Source: Thiobaca trueperi (GTDB lineage: Bacteria > Pseudomonadota > Gammaproteobacteria > Chromatiales > Chromatiaceae). Taken from it: 64,000 bases of DNA. A program made the translations under genes and the position numbers. The notes below the pieces were generated by a model. That model was not told the origin of the DNA. It did not search any database and saw nothing but the letters and a program-made list of their open reading frames with translations. The stretch covers positions 62,001-126,000 of the forward strand of contig NZ_SMAO01000009.1 of the NCBI RefSeq assembly GCF_004342175.1, in the 5' to 3' direction. This document shows, piece after piece, positions 58,098 through 64,000 of the stretch; positions within the stretch are counted from its first letter, which is position 1; each line of letters begins with the position of its first letter.

Positions 58098-58198
58098 GGA
58101 TTGTCCCTTGCTCAAATCGAACACGATTGGCGTGATGATTTGCGTGCGGTCGATTACACTCCGGTTCTCTGTCACCGGAATTCGCGCCGCCGCACCTC

Positions 58199-60292
58199 AT
58201 GACGACCAGACAGGCCAGAGGATCAGCCATCCTCATCCTGAGCGCCCTTGGCTATGGTGCGCTCATGGCTGGCGCACCGCTGGTCGCATTCGCTGCCGCT
58301 GAATCAGCGCGCGACGATCAGGCGGCGCTGTCCGATCTCCTGAGCATCATCGACGATGTCTCGGCACTGGCCACCCGCACCCGTCTGAACGCCGATTTCG
58401 TGCCGGGCATCCTGACCGTCCTCCACGGCGAGGAGCTGGTCGCGCTGGGTGTTCAGAGCGTGTGGGAGGCGCTGGCGCTGGTGCCCGGCGTGCAGATCGC
58501 CCGGAATAACAATGGCGCTTTGCGGGTCTTTATTCGCGGACTTCAGCATGGCAACGGCAATATCAAGCTGCTGCTCAATGCGGTCGCCATGAACAATGCC
58601 TACAGCGGCTACGCCAATATCCTCTCCATCCCGGTCGAGCAGGTGCAGCGCATTGAGGTGATCCGGGGGCCGGGCTCGGCGGTCTATGGTGAATTTGCCT
58701 TTGCCGGGGTCGTCAACATCGTCACCCGCCAGGACGGGAACCGCATTCATCTGCGTGTCGGCAGCGGCGATGCGCAAGGCGCCGGGAGCGTGTTCTCGAT
58801 GCAGGATACGGCACGGGATCTGCGTCTGAGCCTCAATGTTGCTGGCTGGGAGACAGAAGGGAGTCAGGTGATGGCCGGCACTGACCGGCTGTACGCGCTG
58901 GGTCTGGGGGCACTCTCGCGTGCACCGGGGCCGGTCGGCAACGCAGAGGGCAATCGTCTGGCAGTGTTCACGCTCGACCACGGCGATTTCTCTCTGCTGG
59001 CACAGTACAACCGCAGCCGGAACGGCCCCTTCTTTGGCGCCTTCAACGTCCTGCCCGCCGCGACCGACAGCCCGGATGCGGTCTTGACCGAACAGACACT
59101 GATCCAGTTGCGCCAGGGGTTCGCTCTGGCTGAGACCCTGGGGGGCGAGCTCAAGTTTTCCTGGTGGCAGTTCGAGGGTGACTGGCGGGAAGATGCGCTT
59201 CCGCCAGGGACGCCCTATCCGCTGCCATTCGGCAGGATCTATCCGGATGGCGTCTCGGTTCGCAATGCGGTCAGTACCAGTCGCTGGGAGACCGCGCTTG
59301 GCCTGAACTGGAGCGGCTGGAAAAATCATCGCTGGCGGTTTGATCTCAGCGCGACCCAGGATCAGATCGATAATGCCTGGTGGTCATTCAACGGCGACCT
59401 CAGCACCCTGCAACCGGTGCCGGTACCACGGTGTTATACCGGTGCTCAGAACTTTATCGACGAGGACGCAGGGCGTTCCATTTTGAGTCTCGCCGTGCAG
59501 GATGAATACCGTTTCAACGAGTCTTTGGATCTGACAGCGAGTCTGCGCTACGACCGCTACAGCGATGTGGACGATAACTTTTCGCCTCGCTTGGCCGCCG
59601 TCTGGCGTCTGAGCGAGAAACATCTGTTCAAGGCGCAATATGCCAGGGCCTTCTTTCCGCCCTCGCTGCTCCAGATCTATGGCAACCCGAGTTCGCCAAT
59701 CGCCTCGACCGCTTCCGATGCAGAGGCCATCGCCACCACTGAGCTGGGTTATATCCTGCGATCCGGCGACACCGTGGCGCGTCTCACCCTGTTTCATTCT
59801 CAGGTGAAGAATCTGATCGTCATCGAAAACAGCCGCTATCTCAATCGCGGGCGGGCGCGCCTGCAAGGGGCGGAAAGCGAATGGGAGCAGCAACTTGGCG
59901 CGGACTGGAAACTGGCGGCCAATCTCAGCTACACCGACGCGCTGGATGAGGAAACCAACAGCCCGCTGGCCGGTTCTGCCAAATGGCTGGGCAATCTGAG
60001 CCTGCTCTATCGTCCGCATCCCGATCTAATGCTGACCGGCCATTGGCGCGCTGTTGGAGAACGTCTGCGGGCTGCGGGTGATTTTCGTCAAGCGCTCGCT
60101 GGAACCAATCATCTGGCGCTGACACTGAACTGGTTCGATGCTGGCATCGCCGGGCTGACGTTCCGGGCCGGAATCAGGAATCTGCTCGGCGAGACGATCA
60201 AGTCACCCGCGCCGGTCAACACCTACCGCGACGACTACCCGCTGCTGGAAGAACGCACCTGGTGGGTGCAACTCTCCTACCAGTTTCGTTAA
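58199..60292 (+). CDS. TonB-dependent outer membrane receptor
   Basis: A 697-residue receptor with signal peptide (1-33), an N-terminal plug domain (ALVPGVQIARNNNGALRVFIRG, then VQRIEVIRGPGSAVYGEFAFAGVVNIVTR) and a 22-strand-type barrel. The ligand cannot be told; no transport partners are adjacent, though a catecholate, vitamin or colicin-type receptor is possible. The usual C-terminal aromatic residue (YQF) is followed by one extra Arg before the stop, and that stop lies inside an R1 type B unit. Length is normal. Confidence 0.92.
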   Translation: MTTRQARGSAILILSALGYGALMAGAPLVAFAAAESARDDQAALSDLLSIIDDVSALATRTRLNADFVPGILTVLHGEELVALGVQSVWEALALVPGVQIARNNNGALRVFIRGLQHGNGNIKLLLNAVAMNNAYSGYANILSIPVEQVQRIEVIRGPGSAVYGEFAFAGVVNIVTRQDGNRIHLRVGSGDAQGAGSVFSMQDTARDLRLSLNVAGWETEGSQVMAGTDRLYALGLGALSRAPGPVGNAEGNRLAVFTLDHGDFSLLAQYNRSRNGPFFGAFNVLPAATDSPDAVLTEQTLIQLRQGFALAETLGGELKFSWWQFEGDWREDALPPGTPYPLPFGRIYPDGVSVRNAVSTSRWETALGLNWSGWKNHRWRFDLSATQDQIDNAWWSFNGDLSTLQPVPVPRCYTGAQNFIDEDAGRSILSLAVQDEYRFNESLDLTASLRYDRYSDVDDNFSPRLAAVWRLSEKHLFKAQYARAFFPPSLLQIYGNPSSPIASTASDAEAIATTELGYILRSGDTVARLTLFHSQVKNLIVIENSRYLNRGRARLQGAESEWEQQLGADWKLAANLSYTDALDEETNSPLAGSAKWLGNLSLLYRPHPDLMLTGHWRAVGERLRAAGDFRQALAGTNHLALTLNWFDAGIAGLTFRAGIRNLLGETIKSPAPVNTYRDDYPLLEERTWWVQLSYQFR

Positions 60293-60375
60293 ACCGCGTC
60301 CAGAGCAAGAGACTGAGTTTCGGGTGAGTCAGACACTTGGCACAGCCTTCGCTCTTGGCTGTGACGCGGTTTGAA
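60289..60375 (+). repeat. R1 type B unit of the second composite pair, after the TonB receptor
   Basis: An 87-bp unit from TTAAACCGCGTCC to GACGCGGTTTGAA, matching the minus strand of 9259-9343. It begins in the receptor stop codon. Confidence 0.85.
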
Positions 60376-60395
60376 ATTTTATATTTTTTAATATC

Positions 60396-60482
60396 TTAAA
60401 CCGCGCCCGCTCGAACGGTCGTCGATTCTGCCAAGATCGACTCAATCCTCAAATATCACATACCGCACCGGGCGCGGTTTAA
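60396..60482 (-). repeat. R1 type A unit of the second composite pair, facing tyrA
   Basis: An 87-bp unit with perfect 13-bp ends, TTAAACCGCGCCC and GGGCGCGGTTTAA. Its minus strand aligns with the A units after bamD and tadA. A 20-bp AT-rich spacer links it to the B unit, nearly identical to the inverted spacer at 9239-9258. Confidence 0.87.
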
Positions 60483-60543
60483 CCCTGTCAAAAAATTTCT
60501 CGCCGAAGTCTCACCCTGCTAAAAGACGATTCGCTTCACCCAA

Positions 60544-60569
60544 TAGCGCGCGCGATTTAGCGCGCGCTA
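60544..60569 (-). terminator. GC-rich hairpin at the end of tyrA
   Basis: TAGCGCGCGC and GCGCGCGCTA form a perfect 10-bp stem around GATTTA. It includes the last codons and stop of tyrA. No T-run follows directly. Confidence 0.5.
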
Positions 60570-61423
60570 TCGAGATAGCGGTCGCGCGCCGCCTTGGCGC
60601 GGGCGAAGATCTCCAGCAGACGCTCGCCGTCGGCATGGCGGATGCTCTCGGCCAGGTCGGTCATCTCCACCCCGAAGCGGGCGAGCATGGCGCTCAGTGC
60701 CTCACGGTTGGCAACGCAGATGTCGCGCCACATGACCGGATTACTGGAGGCGATGCGGGTGAAGTCGCGGAAACCGCCAGCGGCATAGCGGAAGATCTCG
60801 TCGTTCTCGCGCATCCGCGCCAGGGTATCGACCAGTCCGAAGGCCAGCATGTGCGGCAGATGGCTGGTCGCGGCGAGCACTTCGTCATGATGGGCGACCG
60901 ACATGCAGGTGACGTCGGCGCCAGCGGTTTCCCACATGGCGGTGACGCGCGCCAGCGCCTCCGGGTCGGTCTCGGGCAGGGGCGTGAGGATCACCCGACG
61001 ATGGTGATACAGCTCGGCAAAGGATGCCTCGACCCCGCTGTGCTCAGTGCCGGCGATGGGATGGCCCGGCACCAGTCGTGGCGGCAGAGTGCCGAAAGCC
61101 CCGATGGCGTCCATGACCACGCTGCCCTTGACACTGCCCCCATCGGTTACGATGGCCTGCGGGTGCAGGTGATCGCGGATGGTCTCGAAGACGCCGCGCA
61201 TGGCGCCCAGCGGCACGGCGACGAAGATCATGTCAGCGCCCGCGACGGCCTCCGCCGGATCCTGGGTAAAGGTATCGACCACGCCCAGTTCAAGCGCCTT
61301 CTCCAGATTCGGCAGCGCACGACCGCAGCCGACGACCTCACCGACCGCGCCCGCCGCACGCAGGGCACGCGCCAGCGAACCGCCGATGAGTCCAACCCCG
61401 ATGATGGCGAGACGTTTGATCAT
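60557..61423 (-). CDS. tyrA: Prephenate/arogenate dehydrogenase
   Basis: An NAD(P)-dependent dehydrogenase for tyrosine synthesis, 288 residues without a fused chorismate mutase. The nucleotide site is IIGVGLIGGSLARALR, and VPGHPIAGTEHSGVEAS, HHDEVLAATSHLPHMLAF and GGFRDFTRIASSNPVMWRDI are family blocks; the catalytic His is in TSHLPH. The ATG overlaps the hisC stop by four bases. It is last in the pheA-hisC-tyrA run. Confidence 0.94.
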   Translation of the reverse strand: MIKRLAIIGVGLIGGSLARALRAAGAVGEVVGCGRALPNLEKALELGVVDTFTQDPAEAVAGADMIFVAVPLGAMRGVFETIRDHLHPQAIVTDGGSVKGSVVMDAIGAFGTLPPRLVPGHPIAGTEHSGVEASFAELYHHRRVILTPLPETDPEALARVTAMWETAGADVTCMSVAHHDEVLAATSHLPHMLAFGLVDTLARMRENDEIFRYAAGGFRDFTRIASSNPVMWRDICVANREALSAMLARFGVEMTDLAESIRHADGERLLEIFARAKAARDRYLDSAR

Positions 61424-62532
61424 GCCGCGAGCACGTCTTCCAGCGCGGCGATGAAACGCGCGTTTTCCTGCTCCAGACCGGTGCTGATGCGCAGATGATT
61501 CGGCAGACCATAGTTGGCGAGCGGACGCACGATGACGCCGCGTCGCAGCAGCGCGTCATTGATTGGACCGGCCGGGCGTTTGAGATCGATGGTGACGAAG
61601 TTGCCCACCGAGGGGATGTAATCGATCCCCAGGCGCGCGAAGGCGTCGGTCAACTGGCGCATGCCTGCGCGGTTCAGTTCCACCGAGGCGCGTACATGCT
61701 CGCGATCGCCGATGGCGGCAGCGGCAGCGGCCTGCGCCAGCGCATTGACATTGAAAGGCTGACGCACCCGGTTCAGCAGATCGGCGACGCGCGGATCGCT
61801 GATGCCATAGCCGACCCGCAGTGCGGCCAGTCCGTAAGCCTTGGCGAAGGTGCGGGTGACGATCAGATTCGGGAAGGTCTCGATCCAGTTGGTCGTGTCC
61901 GGGAAATCCGGCTCGGAGACATAGTCGGTATAGGCCTCATCGACCACGACCACGCAGGTCTTGGGCAACGAGCCGATGAATGACCTGAGTGCGCTCGCCG
62001 CGAGCCAGGTGCCGGTCGGGTTGTTGGGATTGGCGATCCAGACCACGCGGGTCTGATCGTTGATCAGGGCCGACATGGCGTCGAGATCGTGCCCATAGTC
62101 GCGCGCCGGGGCAACCCGCGCCGTCGCGCCGACGGCCTGGGTCGAGATGGGATAAACGGCAAAGGCATACTCGGAAAAGACCGATTCGACACCGGGCTGT
62201 AAAAAAGTGCGGGCAATCAGATCCAGCACATCATTCGAGCCATTGCCAAGGGTGATGGCGGTCGGCGAGACACCGTGATGATCGGCCAGCGCCCGGCGCA
62301 GCTCGAAGCCCGCGCCATCGGGATAACGCCCGATCTCGCCCAGCAGGGCCGCGATGGCCGCCCGTGCTTTAGGGCCGGGGCCGAGCGGGTTTTCGTTGGA
62401 GGCCAGTTTTACCGAATCGCGGATGCCGAGTTCACGCTCCAGCTCCGAGATCGGCTTGCCGGGGACATAGGGGGTGAGTCCGGCAATCCAGGGCGTGGCG
62501 ATGGAGAGAAAGGGGTTTTCAGCTTGGATCAT
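61420..62532 (-). CDS. hisC: Histidinol-phosphate/aromatic aminotransferase
   Basis: A class I/II PLP aminotransferase of 370 residues. KLASNENPLGPGPKA opens the fold, NPNNPTGTW is the PLP Asp/Asn region, and the Schiff-base Lys is in TRTFAKAYGLAALRVGYG. By position between pheA and tyrA it probably aminates phenylpyruvate or hydroxyphenylpyruvate (or prephenate) as well as, or instead of, the histidine-pathway substrate. The name hisC is by family. Confidence 0.9.
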   Translation of the reverse strand: MIQAENPFLSIATPWIAGLTPYVPGKPISELERELGIRDSVKLASNENPLGPGPKARAAIAALLGEIGRYPDGAGFELRRALADHHGVSPTAITLGNGSNDVLDLIARTFLQPGVESVFSEYAFAVYPISTQAVGATARVAPARDYGHDLDAMSALINDQTRVVWIANPNNPTGTWLAASALRSFIGSLPKTCVVVVDEAYTDYVSEPDFPDTTNWIETFPNLIVTRTFAKAYGLAALRVGYGISDPRVADLLNRVRQPFNVNALAQAAAAAAIGDREHVRASVELNRAGMRQLTDAFARLGIDYIPSVGNFVTIDLKRPAGPINDALLRRGVIVRPLANYGLPNHLRISTGLEQENARFIAALEDVLAA

Positions 62533-62549
62533 TGAGCCATTACCTTACA

Positions 62550-62656
62550 GACAGGATTAAATTTAGACAGGATTAACAGGATTTTCCAGGATGGACAGGA
62601 TTTTTAAATCATTGTTTTTAATCATTTTAATCTTGAATCATCCTGTTAATCCTGTC
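62550..62656. repeat. R2 repeat copy 7
   Basis: Two left arms (GACAGGATTAA and GACAGGATTAACAGGATTTTCC) and a right arm ATCCTGTTAATCCTGTC. It separates pheA from hisC. Confidence 0.82.
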
Positions 62657-62700
62657 CATTGACGGCGTTTCGGGCGGGTACGAACTTTCCCGGAAATCGC

Positions 62701-63795
62701 CTACAACACCGCCAGCGGATAAGAGCCCAGCACCTTGAACAGCAGCGATTCCTTCTGCAAATGCTCCAGCGCGGCGGCGACCGGCAGATCCTGACGATGA
62801 CCGATGATGTCGATGAAGAAGACATAGTCCCAGATGCCGCGACGTGACGGACGCGATTCGATCCGGGTCATGCTGACCCCATGCGCGGCCAGCGGCATCA
62901 GCAGCGCATGCAGACCGCCGGCCTGATTGCGGCAGGAGAGCAGCAGACTGGTCTTGTCCTGACCGCTCGGCGGCGAATCCTGCTTGCCGATGACCAGAAA
63001 GCGCGTGGTGTTGCCCGGATCGTCCTCGATCCGCTCGGCCAGCACCTTCAGACCATAGATCTCGGCGGCCTGGAGACCGGCGACCGCCGCCGCGCCCGGC
63101 TCGTTCATCGCGGTGCGCGCGGCATCGGCATTGCTGCCCACCGCCACCCGCTCGGCATGGGGCAGATAGCGGTCGAGCCAGCCCCGGCACTGCGCCAGTG
63201 ACTGCTGATGCGAATAGACGGTGCGGATCGTACTCAGATCGCTTTCCGGGCTCATCAGATGATGATGGATGCGCAGGCTGACCTCGCCGGTGATGCGCAG
63301 CGGCGAGCTCATGAAGAGATCGAGCGTGTGACTGACCACCCCCTCGGTCGAATTCTCCACCGGCACCACGCCGAAATCGCAGGCGCCGGCCTCGACCTCG
63401 CGAAAGATCTCGTCGATGGTCGCCATCGCCCGCGTGACCACCGAGTGGCCGAAATGCTTGATCGCCGCCGCCTGGGTGAAGGTGCCTTCCGGACCCAGAA
63501 AGGCCGCGTTGAGCGGACGTTCCAGGGCCAGACAGGCGGACATGATCTCGCGGAAGAGTCGCGCGACCTCTTCGCCGTCGAGCGGTCCCGGATTGGCGTC
63601 CTTGATCCGGCGCAGCACCGCGATCTCGCGTTCCGGGCGATAGAACTGGACCCCGCCCCCCTCGATTCCGGTCTTGATGTGGGCAACCTGCTGGGCGCAA
63701 CGGGCGCGCTCGCTGATCAGCCGTAGCAGATCCTGATCGATGGCATCGATCCGGCGTCGAACCGCGTCGAGTTCCTCATCACTGCTGGCGGTCAT
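62701..63795 (-). CDS. pheA: Bifunctional chorismate mutase/prephenate dehydratase
   Basis: The P-protein of phenylalanine synthesis, 364 residues. Residues 5-90 are the AroQ mutase (LDAVRRRIDAIDQDLLRLISERARCAQQVA), then the dehydratase (FLGPEGTFTQAAAIKHFG, PVENSTEGVVSHTLDLF, GNTTRFLVIGK with the Thr-Arg-Phe motif), then an ACT domain with ESRPSRRGIWDYVFFID for phenylalanine feedback. The ATG at 63795 has GGAGA 8 bases upstream; the ATG at 63816 does not. It follows serA. Confidence 0.95.
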   Translation of the reverse strand: MTASSDEELDAVRRRIDAIDQDLLRLISERARCAQQVAHIKTGIEGGGVQFYRPEREIAVLRRIKDANPGPLDGEEVARLFREIMSACLALERPLNAAFLGPEGTFTQAAAIKHFGHSVVTRAMATIDEIFREVEAGACDFGVVPVENSTEGVVSHTLDLFMSSPLRITGEVSLRIHHHLMSPESDLSTIRTVYSHQQSLAQCRGWLDRYLPHAERVAVGSNADAARTAMNEPGAAAVAGLQAAEIYGLKVLAERIEDDPGNTTRFLVIGKQDSPPSGQDKTSLLLSCRNQAGGLHALLMPLAAHGVSMTRIESRPSRRGIWDYVFFIDIIGHRQDLPVAAALEHLQKESLLFKVLGSYPLAVL

Positions 63796-63839
63796 GGCGG
63801 TAGTCTCCGGGCGCATATTTTAAGATTGAGACAGGATTA

Positions 63840-63920
63840 ACAGGATTTTCCAGGATGAACAGGATTTTTACGTCATTGTTTTTAATCTTGTTAATCCTGA
63901 TTCATCCTGTTAATCCTGTC
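63840..63920. repeat. R2 repeat copy 8
   Basis: GACAGGATTAACAGGATTTTCC on the left, ATCCTGTTAATCCTGTC on the right. It separates serA from pheA. Confidence 0.85.
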
Positions 63921-63938
63921 CATTCCCAAAAGCGCGAT

Positions 63939-64000
63939 CTAACCCAGGCAGCGCACCGAGAGCACGCCCTCAATGGCCTGAAGCTGCGCCAGGGTGTCAT
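63939..64000 (-). CDS. serA: C-terminal end of a probable D-3-phosphoglycerate dehydrogenase (partial)
   Basis: The visible 19 codons end AQLQAIEGVLSVRCLG followed by TAG, the pattern of a C-terminal ACT domain strand as in SerA. serA or serC upstream of pheA is a common order. Only the last residues are in the window, so the gene name rests on context. Confidence 0.5.
   Translation of the reverse strand, partial: DTLAQLQAIEGVLSVRCLG

Noticed and set aside
63925-63945. TTAGATCGCGC at the serA stop as another R1 remnant
   Set aside because: Only the terminal 10 bases resemble an R1 end and no further unit sequence follows, so chance cannot be excluded.

Overview
The window is GC-rich DNA from a free-living gammaproteobacterium. 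Gene content and order point to the Chromatiales (purple sulfur bacteria and relatives): an SHP-type cytochrome operon, a biosynthetic SpeA-type decarboxylase, menaquinone genes, a VPLPA-CTERM protein with a sigma-54-like promoter, a serA-pheA-hisC-tyrA run, and two families of dispersed palindromic repeats. The genus cannot be fixed from sequence reading alone. No rRNA, tRNA, CRISPR array, transposase or prophage was found.

Left part (1-31 kb) is mostly conserved housekeeping. It holds an SHP cytochrome/cytochrome b561 pair, gshA, prc, gcvR-def, rluD-pgeF diverging from bamD, nadE-glnB, sucCD, a PilS-like membrane histidine kinase without a PilR partner, yjdM, a decayed sulfate-binding protein gene, an MFS exporter, an orphan moxR, a vapBC module, mnmG, speA, folD, a small membrane protein, xseA, then guaB-phrB-guaA.

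The accessory core is 31.1-38.1 kb. Between guaA and tadA lies an MmeI-like adenine methyltransferase without a recognisable nuclease motif, a DUF2281/PIN toxin-antitoxin pair, a DEAH helicase, and a GIY-YIG (T5orf172-like) nuclease whose stop codon overlaps the start of the essential gene tadA. This reads as a restriction-like defence system with modification, motor and nuclease split over three genes. I cannot match it to a named system.

Right part (38-64 kb) holds a three-gene operon with an orphan MurE-like ligase and a DAACS transporter, dsbD with a duplicated N-terminal domain plus cutA, a repeat-filled gap, fxsA, a DUF1704 metalloprotease-like protein, the AT-rich VPLPA-CTERM gene, menF-menD (menD carrying an in-frame repeat insertion), two alpha/beta hydrolase-fold proteins, a four-PAS protein with degenerate GGDEF and EAL domains, a membrane protein of unknown function, a TonB-dependent receptor, and the aromatic amino acid genes serA(end)-pheA-hisC-tyrA.

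Two repeat families run through the window. R1 units (85-87 bp, TTAAACCGCG termini, types A and B) sit immediately after stop codons in fixed orientation, and twice form a head-on A-spacer-B pair between convergent genes. R2 elements (CAGGATTAACAGGAT arms) sit between genes and in three cases supply the last codons and the stop of the neighbouring gene.
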